The notes beneath the pieces are model-generated. The model saw only the letters and a list, made by a program, of their open reading frames with translations. It made no database searches and had not been told where the DNA came from. From the NCBI RefSeq assembly GCF_001540865.1, contig NC_033635.1, forward strand, positions 10,109,565 through 10,173,564: a DNA stretch of 64,000 nt. The letters run 5' to 3'. Made by a program: the position numbers and the translations under genes. Below are positions 34,331-46,960 of this stretch, piece by piece (position 1 is the first letter of the stretch; each line of letters starts with the position of its first letter). The stretch comes from Ananas comosus (taxonomy: Eukaryota; Streptophyta; Magnoliopsida; Poales; Bromeliaceae).

Positions 34331-37300
34331 TTAGGTTGGTTTCCAGAGGATCGTAGTCTCGGCGATCATCGAAGTCACCACGTAGGGATCCATGTTCGAA
34401 GCCGGCCTTCGGTCCTCAAAGTAACCTATATAAAAAACCAAGAAGTTTTTGTCAAAATTTGCATCTTTGATGGAACATATGATACACTGATATTCACCTT
34501 TGCCACTCTTCTCGGTGTCGCGACCGACGCGAATGGATGCTCCGCGATTCGCGACTCCCTGCGAGAAAGTTAGAAACAGTGAGTGGATCTTTTCGCTCGC
34601 ACGACTTAGATGTCTCGTATTTCTCGTAAATTCGTACCCATTTGAAGGTGTTTATGTCGGCGGTCTCGTGGCGGCCGGTGAGGCGGCGCTCGTTGCCTTC
34701 TCCGTAGGCGGCGATGTGCTCCTTGTGCCTCTTCCCGAGCTTCTCGATCGCGGCCTTAATCACCTCATACCCTCCATCACTCCTCATGGATTTAGTGCTA
34801 AACATTACATCAAAAGAAAGGAATAAGTTTTAAGTTTGATACAAACACACACACACACACAAACACACACAACACAACACAACACAACACTACATGAACA
34901 ATGTTTGGTTCAGTACCTGTAGTTAGTGTGAGCACCTGCACCATTCCAATCTCCCTTTTGGCATTTCAAATTAGCTCTTTTTAGTACAAGCACAGAACAA
35001 GAATAAAATCAACTTCTATGTTAGAAAAATTTTAACCTGAATCGGCTTCGGATCGAAGGAGAGAACAACACCAGCAATCTCAGTGATCCTCTGATCAAAT
35101 CACAGAATGCCTTAATTAGTAACTACCATATTGAATTTGAATTTGAATTTGAATTTGAATTTGAATTTTGAATTCACCTCGAGGATGTACCGCGCGACCC
35201 AGAGCTGATCACTGGCAGCAATTCCGACAGACGGACCGACTTGGAACTCCCACTGTCGAGGTTATGAAACACGAACATTCGTAAATACTCGCGGAAAAAA
35301 AACAAGAAGATTGATTAATTCGTATTGTAGTCAGAACAATTTCAGAAAGCAGGAATTGAAAGGCAGATAAATGTGTCTGAACATGTACTTGGCCTGGCAT
35401 GACTTCTCCATTGATGCCACTGATGTTGATTCCTGCATAAAGGCAGGCCTTGTAGTGCGCGTCGACGATGTCGCGCCCGAAAGCTTTGTCGGCGCCTGCC
35501 GCGCAGTAATACGGGCCCTAGAATAATGATAACATAAGAAGAATATATTTAAACTTTCGTAAAACTTCTATTCTGAAGCACGAGTTTTTCACATTAGTTC
35601 GTAGCCTGCGAATTTTACCAAAGCTTTGAATTCAAGTTGTACATTATTAGAGTCAGAAATAATTAAGCATGATTAAGAAAAGATAAAAACAGTGAAACAA
35701 ATGTTGATCAAACTAAGCAAAAGTATGAATCAAATTCATCAAAATGACACTTTTTTTTTTCTTTTTTTTTCTTNTTTTTTTTTTTGTGGTGAGAGAGGTT
35801 TAAAAAATTACTTGAGGGCCAGGGAAGCCTCCAACAGGCCAGCCAAGAGGCCACTTCACATCTTTCTGAAGCAGGGTGTACTCTTGCTCAAGCCCATACC
35901 TGTTTAAATTTAAATTTAAATTTTTTAAAAAAAAATTTTAAAAAATTTAAATAGATAAGCCAAAAATTTTATGAAAAATATATATAATTACCAAGGTTCT
36001 TCGGCCGTGACATTGGGGTGGCTAAATATTTTTGCTGCATTGTTTCTTTTGTTGGTAGGGATTGGATCTCCTTGTGGGGTGTAGCAATCACACATTACCT
36101 ATATTGAGAAAAAAATAAAATAAATTTTTTTAAAAAAAAATTAGGAGTTTAAATCAATAATTAATTTTAGTTTAAACAAGAAAAAAAAGATAGAGAGAGA
36201 AGAGAACAAAAATACTCACAAGAATATTATTTCCCCTCCTGAATGGGTCCTTGAAAATGGCTTGAGGGCTTCAATTATAAATTTTATTAAAAAAAAAAAG
36301 AAAGTTAAAATTAAGTTAAATTTTTCACAAGAAAAAAAATTTTAAAAAATTTGGGTTAATCACAGATTTATCCTCTGAAATTTGAGCTCAATTTCAATCT
36401 CCTGGTTTCAATTATAAAAAAATTTAGTCCTGAAGTTTGTTTTCCTCACAATTTAGTCCCTAAAAAATTGTCCCGAAATCAGTGTTAAGCTTTACGAGCT
36501 GCACTGCTGCAATTGAAACTCTGGCGACGAGATAGTCATAAAAGTAAAGATTTATTAGAGGCCTAAGCTCTTACCAACTAAAACTCCGAGGACGCAATTG
36601 AAATTTGGATTATAATTAATTAAGGAACAAAATATGTGATTAACCCTAATGAGAAATTAAGAACATACTAAAGGATCACTTCGCTGTCCTTGCCCGGCGC
36701 CTGGCCGGTGCTCGAGCCGTCGTAGTTCCACTTCGGGAGCTCGCTCGGATCCGTGACGGGTCCGGAGAGCGTCTTTAATTTTACGCAAATTATTTGGATC
36801 AAATAATGGATTAATAGAAAATATAATAAAAAAAACTTAATTAATCATTAATCAGGAATTAGAGACATAATAATATGAGTTTGAGTTGTGTTAATAATAA
36901 TTACTCTTGCTTTGCTCCTTATGTCCATTCCAGATCCTCCCACCCTATTAATTAAGTTTTTTTTATTATATTTTCTATTAATCCATTATTTGATCCAAAT
37001 AATTTGCGTAAAATTAAAGACGCTCTCCGGACCCGTCACGGATCCGAGCGAGCTCCCGAAGTGGAACTACGACGGCTCGAGCACCGGCCAGGCGCCGGGC
37101 AAGGACAGCGAAGTGATCCTTTAGTATGTTCTTAATTTCTCATTAGGGTTAATCACAAATTTTGTTCCTTAATTAATTATAATCCAAATTTCAATTGCAT
37201 CCTCAGAGTTTTAGTTTGTAAGAGCTTAGTCCTCTAATAAATCTTTACTTTTATGACTATCTGGTCGCCAGAGTTTCAATTACAGCAGTGCAGCTCGTAA

Positions 37301-37964
37301 AGCTTAACACGGATTTCGGGACAATTTTTTAGGGACTAAATTGTGAGGAAAACAAACTTCAGGACTAAATTTTTTTATAATTGAAACCAGGAGTTTGAAA
37401 TTGAGCTCAAATTTCAGAGAATAAATCTGTGATTAACCCAAAATTTTTAATTTTTTTTTTCTTGTGAAAAATTTAACTTAATTTTAATCTTCTTTTTTTT
37501 TAATAAAATTTAAAATTGAAGCCCTCAAGCCATTTTCAAGGACCCATTCAGGAGGGGAAATAATATTCTTGTGAGTATTTTTGTTCTCTTCTCTCTCTAT
37601 CTTTTTTTTCTTGTTTAAACTAAAATTAATTATTGATTTAAACTCCTAATTTTTTTTTTAAAAAAATTTATTTTATTTTTCTCAATATAGGTAATGTGTG
37701 ATTGCTACACCCCACAAGGAGATCCAATCCCTACCAACAAAAGAAACAATGCAGCAAAAATATTTAGCCACCCCAATGTCGCNAAACCTCACTAATTAAG
37801 CACCCAAAAATCTCTTTTAAAAAAAGGAAAAAAAATGTAAAAAAAAAATAAAAATAAAAAGAGAGAGAGAGAGATATATATGAAACCAACCATATGTACT
37901 CAGCAATGATCTTATCCGTGTAATCGGATAAGTTGAGGTTGAGGAGATCATTGAGCAAAGCCAT
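34331..37964 (-). CDS. GS1: Glutamine synthetase, cytosolic (GS1) type, 13 exons
   Basis: The enzyme makes glutamine from glutamate, ammonia and ATP. Exons: 37891-37964, 36905-36944, 36669-36772, 36220-36268, 35992-36098, 35812-35899, 35389-35517, 35178-35252, 35037-35090, 34917-34954, 34638-34797, 34498-34558, 34331-34425. All introns are GT...AG and all phases join, giving 357 residues, the usual GS1 length. Landmarks in order: [160 protein letters not shown] and [20 protein letters not shown], ending ILWKPT. There is no plastid transit peptide and the Met sits at the GS1 start. Oddity: intron 1 holds an inverted copy of exons 3-5 (about 36947-37780), and exon 2 lies in the loop between the two arms. 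Confidence 0.93.
34842..34891. repeat. (CA)n and (AACAC)n microsatellite in a GS1 intron
   Basis: Runs of CA followed by AACAC repeats in the intron between exons 10 and 11. Confidence 0.85.
35131..35171. repeat. (GAATTT)n microsatellite in a GS1 intron
   Basis: About six GAATTT units lie between exons 8 and 9, six bases from the exon 8 donor. Confidence 0.85.
36010..37782. repeat. 830-bp inverted duplication inside GS1, ending at an N
   Basis: The left arm (about 36010-36846) holds part of exon 5, exon 4, exon 3 and the introns between them. The right arm (about 36947-37780) is its reverse complement and carries those exons on the plus strand (exon 3 copy at 37021-37124). Exon sequence is identical in the arms. 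The introns differ at roughly 3% of positions judged by eye (for example the paired stretches around 36360-36600 and 37190-37440). The loop of about 100 bases contains exon 2. The right arm ends two bases before the N at 37783. Confidence 0.9.
36353..36647. mobile_element. MITE-like element in GS1 intron 3
   Basis: The left end GGGTTAATCACAGATTTATCC is complementary to the right end (complement of 36627-36647). The interior reads 'aatttagtcctgaagtttg', a common plant miniature-element style. A second, inverted copy is carried in the right arm of the duplication. A relative with similar phrasing lies at 40369-40582. Confidence 0.6.
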
Positions 37965-38175
37965 GGCCAAACTAAGAAGAAGATGATGATGATGAAGAAG
38001 ATGAAGAAGATGAAGAGAAACAAAATTAATAAAGCAAAGGATTATTATTACTATTATTATTATCAATGCAGAATCAATAATAATAATAATAATAAGTGGA
38101 TGAGGAGAATACAATGGAGAGGAGGAGATGAGAGGGGGAGGGGGAGGGTGAGTGGGGGGTGATATTTATACACCA
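37965..38175 (-). promoter_or_regulatory. GS1 leader and core promoter
   Basis: Reading upstream from the ATG, the leader is pyrimidine-rich with TTC/ATC repeats (complement of 37974-38017). A TATA-like TATAAATA lies at 38170-38163 (minus), about 200 bases before the ATG. A CT-rich block (complement of 38115-38150) lies between. The transcription start is not determined. Confidence 0.5.
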
Positions 38176-38296
38176 AAAATCAAGATGATGCATAAATAAT
38201 AATAATAATAATAAGTTGATATTATAGTGGTGGGAAATTATATATGAATTGTTATAGTTTGATAAAGTTTTTTATATATATATATTTTTTAATTTG

Positions 38297-38995
38297 GGAT
38301 AAACTTTAAATACCACTCATGCCGTTTCACACTTTCTCACTTTAATACCTTGTGATTTAAAGTGTATCAATTCAATATCCGGTGGTTTTATTTTTTTTTT
38401 TTCATCAGCTCATCCATTAATATTCCGTTAAATTATAAACAAAAACTTCAGATACCCCATCTAGATTTATCGAATATTCACTTTATACCTCTTAGTTTTA
38501 ACTTTGTCACTTATTTAACAAAAAAAAATTTGTAGAGAAAATAATAAAAAGAGAAAAATAAAGCCATAGGGTAATAAATTAATACACTTTAAACCACAGG
38601 ATACTAAATGAAGAAGTGTGAAACCACAAAAATGATATTTGAAATTTTTTCTTTAATTTATGAGTGCTTTATTTTTCTCTTTTTATTATTCATTTCACTT
38701 TTTTTTTCGTTAAATCAATGACAGAATTAAAATTAAAGGATACTAAAGTGAATATTCGATAAACCTAAGTAAGGTANTTAAATCAGTAACAAAGTTAAAA
38801 AAAAAAATACTAAAGTGAATATTGGATGAACCATATATGGAATATTTGAAATTTTTTGCTATGAGTTAACGAAAGGACCAACAAGAAAAAAAAAAAAAAA
38901 ACAAAAAGAGAAAAATAAAGCCATAGAGTAATAAATTAATACACTTTAAACCACAGGATACTAAATGAAGAAGTGAAAAAAAAAAAAAAAAATCA
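38297..38995. mobile_element. Foldback-family elements, partly duplicated around an N
   Basis: 38297-38655 is a copy of the 'AACTTTAAATACC' family with complementary ends. 38660-38776 resembles the reverse complement of 38460-38575, and 38900-38965 is a direct copy of about 38545-38612 ('ataaattaatacactttaaa'). N at 38777 lies between, so part of the duplication may be an assembly product. Confidence 0.55.
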
Positions 38996-40360
38996 CTGAA
39001 AATATATATAGTCGGGATTTCAAAATTTTAATATGTGTTTATGTAGCTATCAGTCAAAAAGCATCTTCTGTATATACAATATGAAACTAATATTCAGTTT
39101 ATTTATTATTATTACTTTTATTATTATTATTATTCTGGATAGCACGGAAAATAAAGCAGAATAAGAAGTGGAATAGGGTCAAATTGAAGCAATATGACGT
39201 GGCGTATGAGATTAATTTTTTTTTTAAAAAAAGGTCAACTTGATAAGTTGTTATCGCGATAGAAACAGGAAACGGATTAAAAAGATAAAAAATAATAATA
39301 ATTTGGAGTGCGAATCTAAATCATAAAAAGCCCCTTGCACTTTCGGGCTTGCTCTAATTACTCCCCGACGTAAAAAAAAATTACATCAATTATATATCCC
39401 CCTAAACTTTGTCATTTTTTCAAATAGGTCCAGCTGTTGGGTAATTATTGAGTTCAACTATAAAATTTTGTGAAGATAAATTTATAGATAAAATTATCTA
39501 TAGGTAATATTGCAATAGAATGATATAAATTGAATAAGTTACGTACATAATAAATTATTAATTTTGATAGTATTAGTCCTTTATCTAATTTTTTTTATAT
39601 ATTTTTTGAGTTACAAACTAGATATATATTGAGATGGGAAATAATATGATACATCAACCAGTTTTAGTGAAGTTTTATATCCTAATTTATCGATTTTTTA
39701 GATTTTTTGGATCTATTTGAGATGTTGTCAAAGCGTAGGGTGTTAATTGATCAAAATTTTAATGCAAGGAGGTAATTAAGACTGGTGCAAAGTGCAAAGT
39801 GTAAAGAGTACATTTTATAATTTAACCTAAAATTTATATTTTAGATTTTAAAATTTGACTCAACACCATCACGCAGATACTACTTTAATATGATATAAAA
39901 TTAATTTTTAAAAATTAATTTTAAATCTAAAAAATCAAATGCATACTTTCTTTTGCGGAATTAAATATATGGTAACCTAACGTGGGCTAAAATAATTCAA
40001 ACCAAAATAAACAAAAGTTAAGAAGTAAATAAATAAAGTTGAGTGTTCTATTTCAAAGTGCCCTATAGTTGAGGGGTCTCTACACATATTTACTTCTAAC
40101 TTTATAGCTTAAAACTCTAGAATTTTGACTTTGCTTTTCAATTTAATAAAAGAAAAATGTAAAAGAGAAACTAAAATAGAGGAGAGAGAGAGAGAGAGAT
40201 AGTGACACTTTTATTAAAGGCCAAATTAATTTGTTTAACGAGAAATTTCATCATCATAGCTCTTAATTTATTCCACTTATTATTTTACTCTCCAACCCTT
40301 TTGTTTTTTTTTTTTTTTTTTGTGCATATTGAATAGAAATTAGAAATATAAGGTATTCAT
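38996..40360. other. AT-rich intergenic DNA, no gene seen
   Basis: Includes TTA-type microsatellite (about 39105-39132) and poly-A/T runs. No supported coding sequence. Confidence 0.5.
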
Positions 40361-40368
40361 AAAAATAA

Positions 40369-40582
40369 GGGATAAATTGCAGTTTGGTTCTCAAACTTTA
40401 ATTTTTTATAATTGTTTGGCTCAAACTTTTAAAATTATTACAATTAAGTCCCACAATTCAATTTAGCTGACATTTAGTCAACAATTCTGAAACTGCAAGC
40501 TAAAAATTGCAACAAATTAAAATTTGAGGGCTAAAGTGTCATCTGACTCATAGCTTCAGGACCAAAAGTGCAATTTTTTGTA
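40369..40582. mobile_element. MITE-like element
   Basis: The left end GGGATAAATTGCAGTTTGG and the complement of the right end (aaaattgcacttttggtcct) pair. The interior has 'caattaagtcccac', as in the GS1-intron element. Confidence 0.5.
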
Positions 40583-40879
40583 AATAAAAAAAAATGATCT
40601 AAATTTTTTGCTATTTTAAGAGGGAAAAAAAGTTAAGAATAACTTTCTAACTCCTTATCTTAATCTCAGTTTGGAATTCCTATTTTAGGGGCAATTTTCA
40701 CTTGAATAACAATAGATAAAAACGTGCGAAACTTATCCACAACACGACCCATTTTTATCTGACCATCCAATTTTTAAAAATTTTAAATCTACTTTTAGAC
40801 ATTTCATTTTTCTTTTATTCAAACTATTTAATTATTTCATTTGGAATATCACGCATGATCCATCTGATATGAAACTATT

Positions 40880-41257
40880 CTTGATATGAAACTATTTTAA
40901 ATCTGGGGGTGTCACATTCCTTCCTCATTTAAAGTCCTAACATTCTCGTCGAGTTCAAGTACACTAACAAGCACCAGGCGATATGAGGCTTGTGTCGCAA
41001 GCCTTAACCGATCTTACAGGGAGTCACGCTCCACCCACAATAGTCATCCAGAGTGTCGTGCTCTATTCGCTGTATAACTCTGGCTCAACCAAAACTCATC
41101 TCATACTTTCGACGCTAAAATTATTTTATCTGTAGCACGTTTAACCCTCTTAACCTTTTTAACTTAACTAGCACTCAAAATGTTATAGCCAGATTAAAAG
41201 ATTTAGCTCTATTATATTCTTTATACAGGACTATTTCAAATCCCGGAAGTGTCACAA
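40880..41257 (-). mobile_element. LTR-type relic, possibly TRIM/Cassandra-like
   Basis: On the minus strand, TGTGACACTTCCGGGATTTG starts at 41256 and a similar TGTGACACCCCCAGATTTAA starts at 40916, 340 bases apart. This is compatible with an LTR followed by the start of a second one. An 'ataacatttt...ggttaagagggttaaacgtgct' stretch (complement of about 41145-41192) parallels the 5S-like relic at 10900-10960. Evidence for 5S ancestry here is weak. Confidence 0.4.
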
Positions 41258-41260
41258 TTT

Positions 41261-41368
41261 TATTATAAAAAATCAATAAATGACTCAAATCAAAGAAATT
41301 AAGAAAACTAGACAGCAAAATAAAAAAATTTAAACATAAATAGTCAAATTAAAATAGTTTTTTTTACC

Positions 41369-41401
<33 letters not shown>

Positions 41402-41954
41402 AACAACCAAATATATGTAAGTTTCGTGAATAACTTGGACACTTTTTTTAATTATTTCTATTTGTTTAGTTTAATTCCAAATGAATAAAAGAGCCAAGAT
41501 TCACATCTACACTTTTTATTCCACCAATCTCATCATCTTGAGTAAGTTGACCAACTTGTCTTATTTGTTTATAAAGTTATGGAATCATATAATTGGAGTA
41601 ACAAGCCCTGGGATTTTTTTTGCACATTAAAAATTAGGGGTTTTTTTTTGTTTCTTTCTTTCTTTTTTTTTTGATTTTTTTTTTCTTTTTTGGGTATTAA
41701 ACTTTGATTTGGACATTTGCAAACGTTTTCCACTCCCCGCATTAGTTGACTTTTGGGTTTTCCTAATGCTTTTGAGGGTAAGTTGTGTGGTAAAAAACTT
41801 TTATTTTTCTTTTTTTATAATCTTATTTGCCCTATTTAGATTGAGCTATTTGAATTAAATTAATCTGTTTCAGATAGTGATGTTGATGACGCGATTTGGT
41901 ATTAAGAATTGGATTGAATAGGATAAAAAGTTGTTTGGTTTCTCGAAGAAGTAT
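41261..41954. other. Intergenic DNA with simple repeats
   Basis: Contains a (TTA)n run (about 41370-41400) and T-rich tracts near 41640-41690. No gene seen. Confidence 0.5.
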
Positions 41955-44092
41955 GAAAAATTTAAAAGTTCAAGAAACAAAAGATTTTAAAGAAAATCTC
42001 TTTTTCAATTTTCTGTATATTTGATTCTAAAAAAAAATTAGCTCTTTTGAACAGCTTCTTTTCAAATTTTATAAAAAACTAGTATTTTTATTTTTCTAAG
42101 AAAAGATTCAGCAAGATAAAATACTAATTTGCTATGAAATTTGAAAAAAAAAATTTGTAAAAGCTAGTTTTTTTAAAAAAACCAAACAAATGAAAAACTA
42201 AAAAAATAAATTTTCATGAAATATTATTTTCTTGAAAAATTATTTTTCATGCTTTTTCGAGAAACCATCACCCGCTTTAGACAAAACCTTTTATTCTATC
42301 TTAGTCGTTTCAGATAATCCAATCGTTTCAGATAATCCAACGTCGGAATCAACAACCAACACCATCAAATATAATTTAAAGCATTTGAAGTGCTTAGAAA
42401 TCACATTTCATAATTTTTCAATTTCACTACGAAGTGCATCGAAAAAGAACGGCTAAAAACAAACAATGCCGTGAAAATAGAGATTATAGCTTCTTTATGC
42501 AGGAACCGGATTATCAGGCGTGACTAAGATAATGAAAAGAACTTTTATTAAAAAATTCAATTGATTTAAATCGTTTTACAGCGTAACCGAGCAAACGGCT
42601 TAGATAGACCATAAAAAATTATCAAAAATGAGTTCATTCCATCATAGCATAACCGACTTTAAAAAATCACCAAATTTAGTTCCAAAGTAGCTAGTTCGAA
42701 TGCTCTAAATCAAGTTTAACTATGTCGATCATCGATTCAAATTTTGAATCATCGAAAACAACTTAATAAGACAAATGGCTTTGACCAATTAGTAAAATAG
42801 TAGCTGGAATCATAAATATATATATTTCATATATTTTTTAAATATAAAAGTACCCATATGTATATTGTATAATTAATTAAGAGGAAAATCAATATGAACA
42901 AAGATGTTTTTGTTGTTTTTGTTGTTTTTGTTATTTACCAACTAGATTCTTTATATCTTGTTAATGCAAATATCTTCAGTACCAAAATTTCACATTAGTT
43001 TAGATTAACTAAAAAAAAAAAAAANGAAAAATTAAAATGTTCGAGAAAAAAAATATTTTTAAAAAAAATCTCTTTTTCAATTTTCTGCCTATTTGATTCT
43101 AAAAAAAAATTAGCTCTTTTGAACATCTTCTTTTCAAATTTTATAAAAAACTAGTATTTTTATTTTTCTAAGAAAAGGTTCAGCAAGATAATTGCTATGA
43201 AATTTGAAAAAAAAAAATTTGTAAAAGCTAGTTTTTTAAAAAAACCAAACAAATGAAAAACTAAAAAAATAAATTTTCATGAAATATTATTTTCTTGAAA
43301 AATTATTTTTCATGTTTTTCGAGAAACCATCACCCCCTTTAGCATGGACAAAACATTTTATTCTATCTTAGTCGTTTCAGATAATCCAATCGTTTCAGAT
43401 AATCCAACGTCGGAATCAGCAACCGACACCATCAAATATAATTTAAAGCATTTGAAGTGCTTAGAAATCACATTTCATAATTTTTCAATTTCACTACGAA
43501 GTGCATCGAAAATGAACGGCTAAAAACAAACAATGCCGTGAAAATAGAGATTATAGCTTCTTTATGCAGGAACCGGGTTATCAGGCGTGACTAAGGTAAT
43601 GAAAAGAACTTTTCTTAAAAAATTCAATCGATTTAAATCGTTTTACAGCGTAACCGAGTAAACGGCTTACATAGACCATCAAAAATTATCAAAAATGAGT
43701 TCATTCCATCATAGCATAACCGACTTTAAAAAATCACCAAATTTAGTTCCAAAGTAGCTAGTTCGAATGCTCTAGATCAAATTTAACTATGTCAATCATC
43801 GATTCAAATTTTGAGTCAACGAAAACAACTTAATAAGACAAATGGCTTTGACCAATTAATAAAATAGTAGCTGGAATCATATATACATATATTTCATATA
43901 TTTTTTAAAATATAAAAGTACCCATATGTATATTGTATAATTAATTAAGAGGAAAATCAATATGAACAAAGATGTTTTTGTTGTTTTTGTTATTTTTGTT
44001 ATTTACCAACTAGATTCTTTATATCTTGTTAATGCAAATATCTTCAGTAACAAAATTTCACATTAGTTTAGATTAACTAAAAAAAAAAAAAT
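41955..44092 (+). repeat. Tandem duplication, ~1.07-kb unit, N at the junction
   Basis: 41955-43024 and 43026-44092 match nearly throughout. Shared phrases include 'tttcagataatccaacgtcg', 'ggaaccgg.ttatcaggcgtg' and 'tcgttttacagcgtaaccga'. Differences are scattered, a few per cent by eye. Position 43025 is N. Each unit contains an inverted-repeat element (about 42235-42780 and 43290-43850) related to those at 47138-47670 and 62773-63317. The 74-residue open frame at 42232-42456 is not supported as a gene. Confidence 0.9.
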
Positions 44093-44189
44093 CCAAATGA
44101 GAGTCAAAAGTTTTATGGACTGTAACTGTTCATTGAATGAATTGGATTTTTTTTTTTTTTTTTTTTGGGTCCAAGTCTAAGAACATGTA

Positions 44190-44223
44190 AAAAAATAAAT
44201 AAATAAATAAATAAATAAATAAA
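44190..44223. repeat. (AAAT)n microsatellite
   Basis: About eight AAAT units beside a long T run (44149-44166). Confidence 0.9.
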
Positions 44224-44312
44224 AGTTGATGTCCTTTTGGTCTCATAAAGGCCATGCTAGGGTGTTTAATTATTGCCAAATATATATTTGACCCTTTAAT
44301 ATTATTTTATTT

Positions 44313-44705
44313 TAGGGATGATTTCATATGTATCCCTACAAAGTTTTAAAATTTTAGATTTATCCTTGCAAATTTTTGAGTATCAAATATATCCTTATAA
44401 AGTTTCAAAATATGCAAATATATCCCTACCAGTCGACTATGTACCATTATAACTTTTTTATAACTTTTTAGCATTTGTAATTTGTGTATATTTTGCATAT
44501 GATGGCGTAAAAGTTAGAATAAAATCATTATAATCGACAAATAATTTTAAGAATAATTAAAAAATTATTTATTCAATGGTATAATGGTATAATGTTTAAC
44601 TAGCCAAATATGGGCTTATGCTACTTTATAGCAAGATAACTGAAATTTTGTAGAAACAAATATGCAATTTTATTATTTGGTAGGGATATATATGCAATTA
44701 ACCCT
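44313..44705. mobile_element. Mutator-style miniature element with 'tatccctac' repeats
   Basis: The left end TAGGGATGATTTCATATGTA and the complement of the right end (AGAGGGTTAATTGCATATAT) pair. The subterminal parts hold several 'atatatccctac' units, as in the ends of the element at 421-1368. Confidence 0.6.
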
Positions 44706-45400
44706 CTATTTTATTATTAGCAATAAAGTATCAAAGTTTCAAGCCATGTTCTACACTTGCATCTTTTGTTGCATCACCATCTTTTCTCAATTTGACAAGG
44801 AATCACTTCTATAATATTTTAAGGTATTAAAAAATATTTTTTTTTAATGCAAATTGACAATGCAATGAATAAGTGAGGCATAAGAAAATTCTCATACAAC
44901 TTTGGTTTTAGGAATTTTATCCAACTTGATTTTGTGGGAACTTAGCATGGAGAACCACAATTTGCCAAATTTCTCATTAAAATTTAAAATTTAAAATTTA
45001 AAATTTATAAAAATAACAGTTAAAGTAAGGGCATGTTTGAGCCGCCTAGAGTTTCTGCACAAGTGCAAGCAAAATTGGTCAAAAAAGCACTAATAATTTT
45101 TCTGCTAGAAATGTTCCGAAAAATTCACTCTAAAGTTAGAAAAACGAAGTTGCGAATTAAAGTTTTTTTCATTTGAAATTAATGTGATCATTTCAGTGTC
45201 CTATCGCAGTCAAAAGTTAGACATTTCGTTTAATAAATAGTTCAAATCACTTCTCGTATTTTTATTATTATTATACAGTCGAGTACTGTGGCGACAGATA
45301 GTGGGATGCTGTAGTTTATACACCTAATAAATTTATTTTGCAGAAAAATATTAAAACATAATCATAACTTTTTTTATTTTATCTGGTAACACATCCAATC

Positions 45401-45445
<45 letters not shown>

Positions 45446-46957
45446 TAAAATTGGCGAAAGCACTAGGTTTAACAACTGCTTTTCGACTTAGAGGAATTGT
45501 TATAGAAATTAAGGGAACAAAAACATTTTAAGGTTGTAGAAAATTTGTCCGACCGGAGTTGCGGCGAATCCGAGCCTGTTAGGAAGATCCCCTGACTTAG
45601 TCCATTCGCTTCATCACCAATCACCATCAAATTAACACTCAATGGCTTTTTTTTCCTCCAACATACAAAATTTCAACTCTTTTAATCATATTTAATACAA
45701 CTTTTAATTTTATAAAAAGGGGTTAATATTGTTAAAAGTATTTAAAAAATTGATAATGGAATAGGTCAATGAAAAGCTAAAGTCATGCTCTCAATAATTC
45801 AGATTGTAGATTGTATTAGTAGTTTCAGGTGTTGTTTTTAAAAAATAATAAATTACAGGTAATTTTTTTGGCTTTTAATTGATAATAAAACGCATAACTA
45901 ATCACTACAATTTAAGAGATAAATTCATGTTCATTGGGTTCCCGCTTGATTCGTCATGTAATACATTATCGAATCAAAGCTTTAAGATTTGGGCGTAGAG
46001 TGCGAATCTTAAATTTTAAACTTTGGCTTTAAAATTTAAATACGTCTTTTATCTTACAGGTTTAGTTACTATATTTCATACACTTTTTGTAACTGTAAAT
46101 TTATTAAAGTAAACAATTAGCTTAAATTTTATAATCAAAGTATTGTTAACTAGCTCAAAATTGAAAATTTTGATAGTAAAATTAAAATTTTGAAAAGTCT
46201 AATGGTCAAATCAGAATGGTCCGTAGTTCAGATAAGTTTTATATATTTTTACCTTAATTTGTTACATACTCATAATTTTGTTCAGATCAAATTCAAGTTT
46301 CTCCTCGCAACACATGGAGTCACAAATATCTACAACTTAATTTAAAAGATCTAAATTGTAAGTAATTGTACATGTACTATAAAATTTTAGTGGTCCAAAT
46401 TTCAAAGGGGATATGTGCACAGTGTGTGTTACCCACCACTGATTGTGCAGGTACCAACCTAAAGAGATTTGGCCTTTTTTCGAAAAAATAAAAATAACTT
46501 TATCGACTCAATCGTTGAGGCGTAAACGAGCTAAACACGAGCGAGCTCAATCCAGTTCAAGCTACGCCAGTTAAATAGTACAACTAGCTTGATCCGCTTT
46601 GATTAGTTTCGAATTAAAACTCTATAAATTGCAACTCGTTAGTGATTCTTTTAAGAAGATGTGAGCAGCTCATGAATAGTAAAGCTATTTGAAAAGGGAG
46701 TAGTTTGCCTACAATCTCATAAGTAGAAAAATTCTATGAACAAATGAAAATATTTGACCACAAATGAACGGCAAAATCATTCTATTTACAAGTTTGTTTT
46801 GCGCAAATATGGGGTTAACACCAAATGAGCTTCAAAACCTATGCTTTCAAAATATGTTCAATTATAGAATCCAAAGAGTTAGCTTGTTTTTAAGGTTCAA
46901 TGGCTCAAGCTATATGGTTAAACAGCTTCAACCAGATATGTTAGCATAATATATAAT
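44706..46957. other. AT-rich intergenic DNA with relics
   Basis: Holds an (AT)n microsatellite (45404-45439), a piece of the MITE family found at 13590-13930 (about 46075-46255), and a GCTCG hAT-family fragment (about 46500-46650). No gene seen; the 61-residue frame at 46764-46949 has no recognisable features. Confidence 0.5.
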
Positions 46958-46960
46958 AAA

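Noticed and set aside
36888..37124. Plus-strand glutamine synthetase ORF
   Set aside because: It is the inverted copy of exon 3 plus intron, without a start, neighbours in order or promoter; not a second gene.
42232..42456. 74-residue open frame
   Set aside because: Inside a repeated inverted-repeat element; the second copy at ~43290 does not preserve it.
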